Shown piece by piece: positions 49,108-61,196 of a stretch of DNA of 64,000 bases. Positions within the stretch are counted from its first letter, which is position 1. Each line of letters opens with the position of its first letter. The notes under the pieces are model-generated. The model saw only the letters and a program-made list of their open reading frames with translations, searched no databases and was not told the DNA's origin. Position numbers and translations under genes: made by a program. The DNA comes from Stramonita haemastoma (Eukaryota; Mollusca; Gastropoda; Neogastropoda; Muricidae): the NCBI GenBank assembly GCA_030674155.1, contig CM060325.1, positions 49,558,332 to 49,622,331 of the forward strand. Direction: 5' to 3'.

Positions 49108-50178
49108 TTTTCGTTTGTTGTGCGTAGTTTGAAAGAAAAATACCACAGGGCTCACTCAGCGATTGTTGATCTGCAGTCAAGGCCAGTAAGTAGATCGTAC
49201 ACCTACGGGGGCTAACCTACCTTGGACTTCCGTGATGGCACAGTTCATGTTTCCTGCCTGGTATTTTAAAGTTTTCAGCAGTTTAGCTTTGAGAAAATAA
49301 TGCATCATAATTGATGATTACATCCATATTTCATTTTTAAATTATACCTGTATCATTATTATCGAATAAGCTTCTTACTTCTGAGCATATGACATTAATC
49401 AACAAAAAAGGACGAGTTCAAAAGTCTGCAGACAGGGGTGGCAGGTTACGGGTCACCCTTTCAGGAGGAACATTAGGCCTTCTGCTGCAGAAAGGCCTAG
49501 CCTAGTGAGGGAGGAGTAGCGTCCCTTCGTGTCTGGTGTTTGACGTCTACGTTTCTTTGCTGGTAAGTACGCCAAGTAAACATTGGCACTTTTTTCGGCA
49601 TTTTCTCGACATAAAACAGTATAAAAAGTTAATAACTTTAGTCAGTAAAATAATCGAGCATTGGTCATTGATAAATATGATGTAATGATACCAAGATCAA
49701 CATTTGACTTGAGGGTGGCAACAGTGCTATTTTTGTTGACCCACTTTCCTTTTCCTGATCTTGTTCTTTTGGGATTCTACGAGTCATTGATTTGTAATAA
49801 TATAGATCTGTGGAACGCACAGCCTTGGTAGATTTGTATTTGGAAGATATTCTGAATTATGGATTGCTAAGATTAATACAACTGTTAGAAAAGAAAAATC
49901 TTGGAGTTATTAGAATTGTTGCTTTTTTGAGTGACGGAAAATCGGGAAAATGACTATTGTCTGGAGGAGAAATCAGCTGATGTCTCTTTATTCATGATCT
50001 TGTCTGCGTGTGCAGAAAAGCCTGATGTGTGCAAGTTCTGTGAGTAGCCAGCCTTGTGAAGATGTCTTGTAGGCAGTTGTTGTTTGTTGGTTGTGTTTCA
50101 TATCTTTTGATTATTGGAGTTTTGGAACATTTATTTTGATTTGTGCTCATCATGACTGTGGAAGAGATTTTAAATCAA

Positions 50179-50245
<67 letters not shown>

Positions 50246-50437
50246 GCTAGATAGCTAGCTAGCTCTCTGCTCTTACATCAGATGCAATGAAAACTATATA
50301 GAGAAGAATTATTTCATTGAATTAGATGATGTGGTCGTAAGAAAATGTTAACTAATTTAGTTATTAGTCACTTTTGATGACTCTTGAATGACTAATTGTG
50401 GTGGTGACTACATCTTGACTAACCTTAAGCGACTAAA

Positions 50438-50491
<54 letters not shown>

Positions 50492-51088
50492 GCAGTTGAT
50501 CACTTGATGCGTAATGACTTAAATGGTTTACAATGTAATATCCATATCTACTGTAATATACAGCTTACCATTGTGTTAAGTTCTATTGAAAATTCTGAAG
50601 TAACATTCTGACAATTGATCATTAAATTTACTTAACTTAAACATACGCACAAGTGTACACACACAAGTATGTGTTATGCCTTATGGGATGGGATAGCCTG
50701 GTGGTCAGAATGATGTGCTCTTGATCAGTTGACCAGGGCTCAAATCTTGTTCAAGAGGATTTTTCCTCTGGATTTAACATCAGTGCCGACTCCACTGCCC
50801 CTAAAAGTCCTTCAGATGAGACTATAAATTGAGTTCCTGTGTGCAAACGCACACAGAACATCTTGCGCACATGTGAAACCCATTTCCCTTTTTTGAAGAA
50901 TAGGCCATTGTGTGTCAGTGGAAATGGATGACAAAACTGCATACACACAGGGACTGGATGTAAAAAAGCACATACCTGCTTATTGAGTACTTAGTTATTC
51001 CATTATCATCTTGTTAAAAGAATAAATTTTAAAAAGTATTTTAAAATAAAACATGTAGACATATATAGGTACACACACATGCGCGCGT

Positions 51089-51167
<79 letters not shown>

Positions 51168-51302
51168 ACACACACACACACACCAAGACCACCTAGTGGA
51201 CAAACCCACTGAGACACTTGTTTATAAATGTGCTTTCAGAAATTGGACACAATACAAGAAAGCCAAAATTGCAAGAGACTGACAAGGAAACCATTCGCCA
51301 GC
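49108..51302. promoter_or_regulatory. Divergent promoter region and 5' UTR between GDAP1-like and TRIM genes
   Basis: The two start codons point away from each other across 2.2 kb. A consensus donor (ctggtaagtac) at 49563 on the plus strand pairs with the acceptor ending at 51239, suggesting a non-coding TRIM exon ending at 49562. If so, both transcripts start within 49108-49562. Also inside are a (CT)n run at 50178-50243, a (GT)n run at 50441-50490, a SINE at 50683-51025 and a (CA)n run at 51091-51182. No TATA box or defined core element was recognised. Confidence 0.5.
50683..51025 (+). mobile_element. SINE family A copy upstream of TRIM
   Basis: The head GGGATGGGATAGCCTGGTGG is followed by a weakened B box (AGGGCTCAAATCTTG), body and tail. 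It lies in the presumed 5' intron of the TRIM gene, about 215 bp before exon 1. Confidence 0.83.
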
Positions 51303-51712
51303 ATGGCAGAATCTCTGATCCAGTCGGTGATCAAATGCCCCATTTGCCTCGAGGCGTACAGCGACCCTCGCATGCTGCCCTGCCTCCACTCCTTCTGCCA
51401 GAAATGTTTGAACGGATACATCGAAAACTGCCGCATGGGGCCGAACCAGAACTATTTTACCTGCCCGGTCTGTCGGGAGGAGATCTACCCCCTCACCCCT
51501 ATCGGCCTTTGTCACAGTGGAGCACCCAGTTCCGCAGCAACTTCATCATGACAGACCTGGCCAGCTGTCTGACAGAGGTGTCCAAGAACAAGGAGGAGGG
51601 GGATGTGAAAGGGGAGGTGTGCTTTCCCTGCTCCAAGCAGATGCCTTTCCCCAAAGAGGCGGAGCATTTCTGTCTGGATTGCTGTCACCCTTACTGTGAA
51701 GCGTGTATGCAG
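51303..51712 (+). CDS. TRIM exon 1: RING and start of B-box 1
   Basis: The start ATG at 51303 gives MAESLIQSVIKCPICLEAYS, which places the first RING Cys at residue 12, usual for TRIMs. After CPVCREEIYPLTPIG the frame changes to LSQWSTQFRSNFIMTDL, as if one base were missing around 51500-51511. The rest runs through B-box 1 to the donor gtatgt. An acceptor (gctttcag) just before 51240 indicates that this exon starts with 5' UTR. Confidence 0.92.
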
Positions 51713-53248
51713 GTATGTAATGGCTAGACTGTGAGTTATTGTTACATAATGTGTGTATGTGCGTGAAAGTTTAAAAGTCAGTGTCAAACCTTTCATTCCA
51801 GGTGGTACACCGTACAGTGCATGTGTGTGTTTGTGTGCTTCAATGAAGGCATGCATATATATGTGTGCTTGATATTATTGTCATGTGCAACTGTGTGCAT
51901 TTACATTCATGAGTGTATGTGCAGATTTCTTTTTTTTTTTTTTTTTTTTACTTAAACAAGTTAAAGCTTCCATGACGGGAGCTGTCAATCAAAGATTCAA
52001 AGGTGCAGCTTAGCAGTTTCTTACTATTATAACTGGGGTCAACTAAGGTGAAGTTGAGCATCTCTTAGTGATGAAATTCATCATGTCTGTTTTTTTCATT
52101 AGACATCTTTCAGTCCTGTAAGTTTTGTGTTGTTTACAAGTAGTCATTTTTTAGTACAAATAATTCTGTAGACACTGCAGGCTCAAACCAGGATAATGAT
52201 TTGTCTAGATCTATAGATTATTAGAGAACAGCTCCAGGTACAGGAGAGTTTTAATTTTAAAAAGTAAACTTAAAAGTTAAAGCAAATGAAGACATGCCAC
52301 TGATGATGTACATCATTTCAAGACAAGAGAGGCAAGACAGACAGACAGAGAAGGGGGAGAGAGAGTGTGTGTCTGTGTCTGTGCCTGTCTGTGTATGTGT
52401 ACACTGTGCAGGCATTTGATATTTTGTGTCATGGAGAGCTTTTTTCTCCTGAGAGTGAGCGCTTTGTCAGATTCCTGAATTTTATTATGGTGTTAATGCT
52501 GTTATTGGATCAGTATTCCTATGAACTCATTGGAGGGTCCGTTAAATTTACACTGTAGCTGTGTACTCAATGTACTGTGGTGCATATTTTAGCCTTTGTT
52601 TGTACTGTAGACATTCATTAAAATGAATAAATCCAGGCATATAATCCACTTAAAGTTTGTTTGTATGTGTTCTTAGAGTTAACAAATACTGAAATAGTTC
52701 ATTCCATGCAGGTATATTATATACAATATAGTCTTTGTGAATTGTTTTAATTCATGTCAGTAAATGCCTAAAAACAAAAGGTTTTGACACACTCATGAGT
52801 ATCTTTACAATGTGTAAGTATCAAACCATTTAAAAAAAAATTATTACCCCCCCCCCCCCCCCCCAACTAATTCTACACACGGTAGAGGTTTTTTTCAGCC
52901 ACAGGAATCCATTATGAAGTCTAACATTGACTTATTTACTGTGGAATCAGTGATCTTCTTTTGTGTTAACATCTTATTTTGATAAAATTTTGTCATTGTC
53001 AGTAGCATAATGACAAAAAAATGAACCCGTTATTACCAATCATTTAAAGGGAAAGAACTTCAGTAATGAGAATTGGTTGATCTGACAGCCTGAGTTGTTT
53101 TCCTTTTGAATGCTGTTTACTAAGTTCCTTAAAACGGCAACGTGCAGTGCAATAGCCAGCGGGCCATAGAACACTTTGTGAGGACTGCCATAGCTAGAGA
53201 ACTTAAGGCTGTTTAGCACAGAACTCAGATTGAGTTCAGCACAAAATT

Positions 53249-53327
<79 letters not shown>

Positions 53328-53335
53328 TATTATAT

Positions 53336-53398
<63 letters not shown>

Positions 53399-56300
53399 TG
53401 TTTGTGTGTGTGTGTGTGTATGTGCGTGTGCGTGGGTCTGTCTGTCTGACATGTCTTTCAGTATAGATAGCATCTCCACCTTATGTGAGTTCTGTACTAG
53501 GATTTCCCTCTTAACTCTCCCTCTTTTTTCTACCTTGTTCCTTTTCCGCTTGTGACCTCCTTCATGTAAATTTTCTGCCTTCTTGGTCCATTCTCTGACC
53601 TTTTTCCCAGAAAGCCTTAAACGATAACAATTCTCTCCCATGCCAAAGTTTGATACTCTGGGCCAGACTTGTCAGCCAAGAAAAGAAGTACAGAATTAAG
53701 AGACAGGTGTGTACATTTTATTTGAAATTTAGAATCATGAGTTGGAGATTTGTTCTGATTTTTTAAAACTATTGTTTTTATTGTTTGATCCTTGACAGGT
53801 GCATATGAGCATTCCGTCTTGTCAGAAGCATTCCATTGTTGCCATCGACGACCATTCAGCTCGAGAGCAGCATCAGAAGCAGCATCAGCATTGTTCAGAA
53901 CACCCGGAAGAGGTAACTGCCATTTGTCCTCTGATTTTGGTACCTTTTTTCTGTTGGGTGGTTGGTTGGTTTTGAGGCTGGCCGCTTAGTGTGTGGGTTG
54001 GTGGTTGGATGTTTTCTTATGTTTTGTTATGAAACCACACCTTGTATTAATTCAGTATCAATGTAGTCTTGTAGAGAAGATAGAAAGCTACATGTCTTCA
54101 CTGCAAGTCTTTTAAGTAAACCCAATCCAGTCCAGTCTTGTTGCTTAGCCCCATCAACCATAGAGGCCATATCGGGGCTGTCAGTTGAGTAAACCCAGAG
54201 ACATACATGTGTGAAAGATAAAAGAAGAAATGATATGCAAAAGCTGTGGATTCAAATGACTTTTCTATCAAATTGTTCCTACAACAGTACAAGAGTGGTT
54301 GCACTGTACTGATGTAAACCAAAGACTTCTTGATTTTACCTGTTATGAGGTGTCTTTGAGGAGTTGCATTGAAGAGCTGTTTTTTTAGTGTTAAACTAGG
54401 GATTTTTTCATTTTTGTTGCTGAACATATTCTTTTTTTGGATAAGGGTTTTTCTACCTGTGCTAAATGTGTGTTGCACACAAGACCTGGGTTCATAATTC
54501 AGACAAAACCAGTACCTAGGCCATCATTAATGTTTTAGGGAACAAGCATGGTTTTGAGCAGCCACCTGAGCTAAACATTTTGCTCTTGAGACAGATGAGA
54601 TATGTTACTTTTTTTTGGTGAGATATGTTACTATTGGTGAACCAACATTTAAAAACATTCAATCTTTTTATTTTATTTTATTGGAAAACCAACTGTTTTG
54701 CTTTCAGATGCTGAAGATGTTTTGCGAAGACTGCTGCGAACTGCTGTGCCCCATGTGTGCCCTGATGAAGCACCGCCAGTGCAGCAAGCTCAACTCCGTG
54801 ACGCCCATGGCAGCGGCCAGACGTCTGCACCTGGAGTCCTCCCAGAGAAACCTCATCAACACCCTGGGCAAGGCAAAGGAAAAACAAGCCAGACTGAAAG
54901 TGGAGAAAGAAGTGTTGTCCAAAAACATCACCACCAGTCTGCGGGAAATGGACGATGCCTACGACAGTCTGATCACCCGTCTGAAAGAACAGAAGAAAAA
55001 TGACATGCTGAAGACACACGAAGCCATCAGTAAAACGCAGAAGCACCTGGCCAGCTGTGAAGAACAGATCGGCGTGTTCATAGCAGTGTTGGAGGACAAT
55101 GTCTCCAAGATCCAGAGAAGGCAGCTGATCACGTCAGATGTTCAGCTTCTACAGGAGGTCTCTCACCAAGACCTGAAGGAAACAGAGAGCGACGTGGAAG
55201 CAGCGACCTCCTTTTTAGCTAAAGTGGACACCATGCGATTCGATGTCCCTGGGGTGGCCAAGAAAACACTGGAAGAAGTGAAGCATTTGCTGGGCAGAAT
55301 GTCGCTGACAAGGGACAGTGCTACTGTGTTCTCCTGTGACATTTTCTCCCCAGGCCCGGCCCCTGCCACCGTACGCACAGAGCATGTCCCAGAGCACACC
55401 CCTGCTAAAATCTCTGCGGTGGGGAACCACATCGGCTCCGGGCAGCCCAGCTTTGCTCTGCAGTTGCAGCAGGAAAGATTAGCGTGCCGCTCCGTGTTGT
55501 CAACATCTTCCGACATATCGGCAGCATCAACATCGTCGTCTGAAGGTTCCCTGGCTTGTGGCAACAGCAGCGATGGCCAAAGAAACCCGTTCTCTTTTGT
55601 TGCGGGAGGCAGGAAGTATGCCCGTCGCCCCCCTGCTCGTCCGAGGAACAGCCTAGCTCGTAAAATGTTTTCCGGCCCCTCCGTTTTCAGCGTCAAACAC
55701 CCCGTGGTGACGGCAGCCAACTCCACGGTCAAGCAAGCCAGTCCCAAGCGGGGCGGGTCTGACAACCCAGGCTTTGTGTTTGTGCCGGCCAAAAACGTGA
55801 CGGCCCTCTTCAGCCAGTTCAAGCCCATCCCCAAGCTGGCCCCCTGTGACCCTGCCTCCGATGACGCCCTGCTGAACATCATGCCCTCTACCTCCCCCAT
55901 GTCCGGGGCCCACACGCTGCCCAAACCTGCGCTGCCTAAAGCTGCTGCTGCCGCCGCCGATGCTGACCTCATGCTGCCGTCTTCCAGAGGAACCAATACT
56001 CAGTACCCCAGCAGTCAGACCTCCACCCCTGTCAAACTGCAGCCCAAGGTCTTCAAACTGGCTGCGGATCAGACGCGGAAATCCAACGCCATCTCACAGT
56101 CTGTCACCAGCTCCTCCACCATGACGTCCCCCAAGACCACCAGCAGCACGGCACGCAGCAGCAAGGCAGCAGACTCCACGCAGAATGGAGGAGGGGTGAA
56201 GGCAGCAGCAGCAGCAGCAGCATTGGACGGCACTACAGCAGGACTGACTGAAGCAGCGGCGTTTGGGAAACCGGTCCTCCCTGGCGAGGCAGCTCCAGCA

Positions 56301-57158
56301 GGGCCAGACGCAGCGGCCTCCAAAGCGTTTGCCGGAGCCTCCCCCAAAGCGGAGAGTCAGAAGCTCCGCAGCCTCTTCCGGATCTGCCCCTCCTCTGCCG
56401 GTGACCTGCGTCGCCCCATCATCTCTGACTTTGCCGTGCTGCCTCACGGGCGCGTGGTGGTCATCGACCGCGCCAACAGCCGGGTGAAGGTGGTGGTGCT
56501 GGCGCGGGAGGGGCAGGACGGGCTGTGCCCCTCGCTGGACCTGGCCCAGCCCCACGGCGTGTGCCACATGGCCGGGGACACCATCGCCGTGGTCAGCCAC
56601 GTGGCCAAGACGCTGCAGCTGGTCAGCGCGGGCAGCGTGCAGCTGAGCCTGCAGCACATCCACAACACCTGCCGGGGCTACCTCAACATCGCTCGCCTGG
56701 CCCCCAGTGTCCTGGCGGCTCGCTTCTCTCTGGGCGTGCACGTCCTGGACGTGGGGGGCCCCGCGCTGCGTCTTAAGGTGGCCATCGTCAACGACAGCAA
56801 CGGCAAGCCGCTCTTCCAGTCCCCCAACGGCATGTGCACCACCCAGGACGGCAAGATCGTCATCCTGGACGCCGTGACCATGGAGGTCAGCTGCTGGGAC
56901 CAGGGCGGCGCGGCCCTGTGGCGACACAGCAGCCAGGTGTTTCCTCGCAGCGTCTGCAGCGTGGGCCTGCGACGCCTGTATGTGCTGAGCACCTTGACGC
57001 GGCTGGAGTGCATGGACGTGGCCACGGGGAAAGTGCTGCACTCTGTGCGGCTGTACGACAGCGCCGACCTGAAGGAGGTGTCCACCATGGCTCAGGACGC
57101 GCAGGACAGGATCCTGGTCAACAACCTGGAGGACATTGTGTGCTTTGACTGGATCTGA
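51303..57158 (+). CDS. TRIM-type E3 ubiquitin ligase with NHL-like propeller, three coding exons
   Basis: Exons are 51303-51712, 53799-53912 and 54708-57158, all joined in phase 0, giving about 991 residues. The RING (C12, C15, C27, H29, C32, C35, C54, C57) is a complete C3HC4. B-box 1 covers about 107-148 (CFPC...CLDC...CEAC...H...H) and spans the first intron. B-box 2 covers 169-200 (CSEH...CEDC...CPMC...H...C), with Cys in the last ligand position as in many TRIMs. A coiled coil covers about 205-385. A Ser/Pro/Ala-rich, probably disordered linker covers about 390-730. Repeated beta-strand units (FAVLPHGRVVVIDRANSRVK, GDTIAVVSHVAKTLQLV, DGKIVILDAVTMEVSCWD) form an NHL-like propeller to the C-terminus. 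The likely role is ubiquitin ligation with target binding by the propeller; substrate unknown. Exon 1 has one apparent 1-bp deletion. It resembles the TRIM2/3/56/71 architecture, but a one-to-one ortholog cannot be named. Confidence 0.92.
53252..53430. repeat. TG microsatellite in TRIM intron 1
   Basis: Two (TG)n blocks separated by a short TATA-rich piece at about 53321-53338. Confidence 0.94.
53799..53912 (+). CDS. TRIM exon 2: end of B-box 1, start of B-box 2
   Basis: It is 114 bp, acceptor ttgacag, donor gtaact, phase 0 both sides. It begins VHMSIPSCQKH, supplying the two His of B-box 1. It then has a Gln/His-rich spacer (SAREQHQKQHQH) and CSEHPEE, the first ligands of B-box 2. Confidence 0.93.
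54708..57158 (+). CDS. TRIM exon 3: B-box 2, coiled coil, linker, propeller
   Basis: The acceptor is ctttcag and the stop TGA is at 57156-57158. This single 2.4 kb exon encodes the rest of B-box 2 (FCEDCCELLCPMC), the coiled coil, a linker with Ser clusters and an Ala tract from a GCA run (about 56200-56221), and the propeller ending VCFDWI. GC content is far above that of the flanks, in keeping with a coding exon. Confidence 0.95.
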   Translation: MLKMFCEDCCELLCPMCALMKHRQCSKLNSVTPMAAARRLHLESSQRNLINTLGKAKEKQARLKVEKEVLSKNITTSLREMDDAYDSLITRLKEQKKNDMLKTHEAISKTQKHLASCEEQIGVFIAVLEDNVSKIQRRQLITSDVQLLQEVSHQDLKETESDVEAATSFLAKVDTMRFDVPGVAKKTLEEVKHLLGRMSLTRDSATVFSCDIFSPGPAPATVRTEHVPEHTPAKISAVGNHIGSGQPSFALQLQQERLACRSVLSTSSDISAASTSSSEGSLACGNSSDGQRNPFSFVAGGRKYARRPPARPRNSLARKMFSGPSVFSVKHPVVTAANSTVKQASPKRGGSDNPGFVFVPAKNVTALFSQFKPIPKLAPCDPASDDALLNIMPSTSPMSGAHTLPKPALPKAAAAAADADLMLPSSRGTNTQYPSSQTSTPVKLQPKVFKLAADQTRKSNAISQSVTSSSTMTSPKTTSSTARSSKAADSTQNGGGVKAAAAAAALDGTTAGLTEAAAFGKPVLPGEAAPAGPDAAASKAFAGASPKAESQKLRSLFRICPSSAGDLRRPIISDFAVLPHGRVVVIDRANSRVKVVVLAREGQDGLCPSLDLAQPHGVCHMAGDTIAVVSHVAKTLQLVSAGSVQLSLQHIHNTCRGYLNIARLAPSVLAARFSLGVHVLDVGGPALRLKVAIVNDSNGKPLFQSPNGMCTTQDGKIVILDAVTMEVSCWDQGGAALWRHSSQVFPRSVCSVGLRRLYVLSTLTRLECMDVATGKVLHSVRLYDSADLKEVSTMAQDAQDRILVNNLEDIVCFDWI

Positions 57159-57241
57159 TCCCAGTCTCCATAGTGTGCTTTGACTGGATCTGATCCCAGT
57201 CTTCATAGTGTGCTTTGACTGGATCTGATCCCAGTCTCCAT
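57138..57241 (+). repeat. 35-bp triplication of the TRIM stop region
   Basis: Copies of gtgtgctttgactggatctg plus atcccagtctccata start at 57138, 57173 and 57208. The first copy encodes the real C-terminus VCFDWI and TGA; the others are in the 3' UTR. Confidence 0.95.
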
Positions 57242-57862
57242 TCTTGCTCCACTGTTGGTCTTGTGAAGTGGTGTTCCTCACGTGCGTGTATTCATTCCAT
57301 GTCTTTCTTCTGTTCGCTACACAGAATGGTTCTGTGCATGTCATGTGAACTGCGCTCTTTTAGAGACCGATGGTCCTGCAGTTTTTTTGGTGGTTATTTT
57401 TTTATTTTTGTGTTGTTTCATTTTTTTTTTTCTGTTTCATTCCAATTTTTCAAGAAAGCGTCTTTGTGAAGTATAAAATTCTTAACTCTTTTATACTCAT
57501 GACACGCTCTTAAAACAGAGTTTTGGTGCATTATATATCTCTGTGAGCTATGCTTGAGTAACTAAAGTATTGTCTGAATTGACAAAGATGTCTTGGCTCT
57601 GCACAGAGTAAATGTCATGAAAGGAATTGGTTGAATTTGAAAGTTCAGCCAGAAAAACAAGAACAGGTTGAACAGATTGGTAGTACGTAATCTTATGTTT
57701 GAAACTTAGAATTTGTTGTTTGTTTGCTTACTTTTTCATTTTTTTGGTTTGTTTTCTGTGTTTTTTGTTTTCTGTGTTTGTGTGTTAGTTTTCAGTGTTT
57801 GCTTTTTACCTTTTCCACTCATGTATGCCAGGTCCAAGTTTGCATCAGGTTTTAGACAAATT

Positions 57863-58324
57863 GTCACCCTCCACTACATAAAATGAGTCGCATTGTACCA
57901 AAGGTCAGTTTTTAGTTGTTAATATTTGATTACTTGGCAATTAAAAAAACACCTATTTAATGCAAAAAACCCCAAGATTGAAAATCAGATAATTCTGTGA
58001 AATGTTATTACTAATTGCAACGCTAGACGAGAGAAAGTGAAAAAAAAAGAGAATCTGATGAACTTTGCATCATAGTAGGTCGTTGAGATTAGGGGATGGC
58101 CGTTTTTAAACGCGTTTTTTAAGCACGTTTTTAAAGCAAGGGGGAACAAGATTATGCTTTTATGTTTCAGTTTAGTACAAGGTAGAAGAAAGCTCATGAT
58201 TTTATAATCAATTGAAAAATCAAAATCGACAGTCTGACCCCCCCCCCCCCCCCACCTGCCTAAAATGGCTCCAGGCGGAAAGTGGGCCAGGTGTTGTGCG
58301 GCTCATTTGGTTGTGGAGGGTCAC
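57863..58324. mobile_element. MITE, copy 2 of the same family
   Basis: The left end is gtcaccctccactacataaa; the right end in reverse is gtgaccctccacaaccaaat. Its interior aligns with the 33 kb copy over most of its length (for example tcagttt-taa-tgtt-ata, ttttaaagcaa, cacctgcctaaaat). It lies downstream of the TRIM gene. Confidence 0.82.
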
Positions 58325-60973
58325 GAGTGTGCAGTTTAGTTTTCTGTCCAGTTCCATGGAGTTTTGTTTCGTATTGTTTTGTGTAATGGTTATAGTTACG
58401 GCTGTTTTCTCTGTGAGAAATCCAGGCTGGAAAAATATTTTGCTGTAAAACAGGGTATGGGTTCTTTATTTATTTATTATTATTTTTTTTTTACCCTTTC
58501 ACTGCCATTATTATTGTGTTGTCATGAACACTAGTGAAAGCTTTTTACCACATTTTGTCAGTTTTTTGGGGGGTTGGCATGGGGAGGGGAGGTAATCATC
58601 AACAATAGCAAAGTGCTGGCATTTGGATTGTGACAGAATCCTGCTTCTTGTTAGTACTCCATCTACATCTTCCCTTGTGGAGATGCTGTGGGCTCTTTTG
58701 GAGTCCATATTTTAGTATCTCTGCAAATTGTGTGCTAGAAATTTCCCCCTCTCTGTCACCCACTTTGTTTCTGCCTTTTCTCTCTCCGCCCTCTCAGCCT
58801 CTTGCTTAGCTTCTGCTTTGCCAATTCATTCTCTATCCTTTTTTTTTTTTTTTCTCTCAAGAAAATCTTACTTTTTGTCCTAATACATTATATGATACTT
58901 TGCTTTAGTTTTAGTGCTGTTTTTTTTTTGTGTGTGTGTGTTTTTTGTGTGATGACTAGGTAGTAAAACTGTAAACTTGGATGGGCATGGGGTCTCCATT
59001 CTACAGTGTTAATGTTATTTGCGTATGTGGCATTTCAAATCTCTCTCTTCTTCTTCTTTTTTTTTTATACCAAAGACTGAAATGTTTATTTTCTTTTTCA
59101 TGCTTTTTTTTTTTTATATCCTGTCAGAGTCCATGCTTTTATTCAAGCCTTTGATATGGCTTTTGGTGATCTGGTCATTAAAAAATGGGATTTCATGGTT
59201 GTTGTTGTGTGAAGATGTTGACAATTGAGATTCCTTTTAAGCCTGTCTTTGAACATAGTTGTTGGACTGGGGGTTGTTCTGGATAGAACAAAGTTTTCTT
59301 TCTAATCAAAAGAAATCTATTGTTTAGTTGGTTTTTTATTATTTTTTTTTTTTCTTTCTCACAGACAATGATTCAACATTCTTTGTGCATTGTTATACAC
59401 CACTGTATTTAAAAACAACAGCAACAAAAACTAATATTACCACTGCATTTATACTGCATATGCTGATAAAAGGGGTTTGTTGCTTCTGCTTCGTTCAAGC
59501 AAATTGTTAAATATTGTTCCATGTTTAAATTTTTAATGTTCTTAACTGTTGATCAGCAAGTCAATTTTGCTCTGAAGACAGATTTTGCTTAGAAAATATA
59601 CATGTGTATTGAACCATTTGAAATTGTTAGCTGTAATTGTAACAAAAGTTTGATCTCTAAATGGAGAATAGCTGTTAGTTTAGTAAAAAAAAAATAATAA
59701 TAAAAAAATTTTGGGGGGGGGTTCTCATGTTTTAATGTGCTGATATATTTGTTTCTTTGTATGCTTATAAACTAACTATTTTTATGGGTTTTTTTTTTCC
59801 AAGCATGGGATCAGAAATTACCAAATTCCAAACTAAAAAAAAACACAACCCAAACAAATTCCAAACTAAAAAGATTGCTCACAAATCATACACTTATCAC
59901 TTTACAACTTGTCAAAAGTAGTTTCAGCAATGGCTGCTATTACAACAGCACCAGTCCTTTGTCAGAATGAAAATGGCAACAGAAGCCCTTACATGAAATA
60001 TTCTTTACCAAAATACTGTATTTGAAAATAGAAGCAACCACAACATCTATAACATGAGAATGTATATAAAATAAAATATGTAATAATAAAATTTTTAAAA
60101 ATTAAAAAAAAAGAGAAATGACTGAAAACCTGAAACATGACAAACACAACATCAGTAACAGGGAGAATGTCAGAAATAAACCAATGAAAAGTCAATAGGA
60201 ATGACTGAAAACCGCAAACATGACAAATGGAACCTAGATTTATAAAGTTGCTGCTGCTGGCCGTTCTTCAGCTTACCTAGGGAGGGGTCGCCCAGAGAAT
60301 GCATTCAGCCTCTCTTTCATGCCTGGCAGTCACTGTTGGACCTTAGGAACAGACTGGATGAGGTTTGTATGGCTGTTTTTAAGTATCTCACGGTATAGGC
60401 AGCCATACTGTGACTTTAGAGGTTTTTTTTCATGTCCTTTGATGGAGAGTAGTAAATGCAAAGAGCTTGTTACTGGTTTAAACAGAATTTATTCAAGAAA
60501 AATTGTCACAAAAATACAAGTGTACCATGACAGGACAACAAGTAAATTTATGATGGTCCTGTCATATTCACATACACACATTGTGAAAGATGACTTCACC
60601 TTGCTACAGATAAGCTTAATGTTATTGATGAGGGCACTCTCAACATAATATTACAAAGCATAACAACTTTTCAGTGCAGGCCTTAGCACTTTGCTTACTT
60701 CAGTAACTGCTGAAGCTTTTGGATTAGGCGAAATCAATAAATATTAAAGAAATATCCTGAGTATGATCAGCATTCTACATTGTCATTTCTAGAATAACTA
60801 ACAGTTCTTAATTCTTGTCAAGTCAAAAACACTTTAATCATCCCCTGAAGGGCAATTACAATACTGACAGGCATATTGATATGAATGTTGCTGTTTTCTA
60901 TTCCGCCAGCTAGAAAGTGAATATTACATCGAAGTTCAACACTTTTTTCACTGCACTAGCGCCAAAACTCTGT

Positions 60974-61045
60974 TTTCCAATGATTTACCAATTGCAATTT
61001 CCAATGATTTACCAATTGCAATTTCCAATGATTTACCAGTTGCAA
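60974..61045. repeat. Tandem repeat, 24 bp x 3
   Basis: tttccaatgatttaccaattgcaa starts at 60974, 60998 and 61022, with one substitution in the last copy. Confidence 0.93.
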
Positions 61046-61196
61046 TTGATGCCTTATTATTTGTGTATTCCTTTTCAAAGACAATCAATGTTGACAGAAA
61101 ATCCCTATGATGGTAACAAAGCTGATACTGTCTTTTGCTCTGATGTGAAAGTAACGCCCTGTCATGTTTCTGCAGCTTTCTATTGGTTGGATTAGA

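Noticed and set aside
55163..55996. 277-residue antisense open frame
   Set aside because: Also opposite TRIM exon 3; no family resemblance.
56094..57344. 416-residue antisense open frame
   Set aside because: It is the shadow of the GC-rich TRIM exon 3. The plus frame has the conserved domains.
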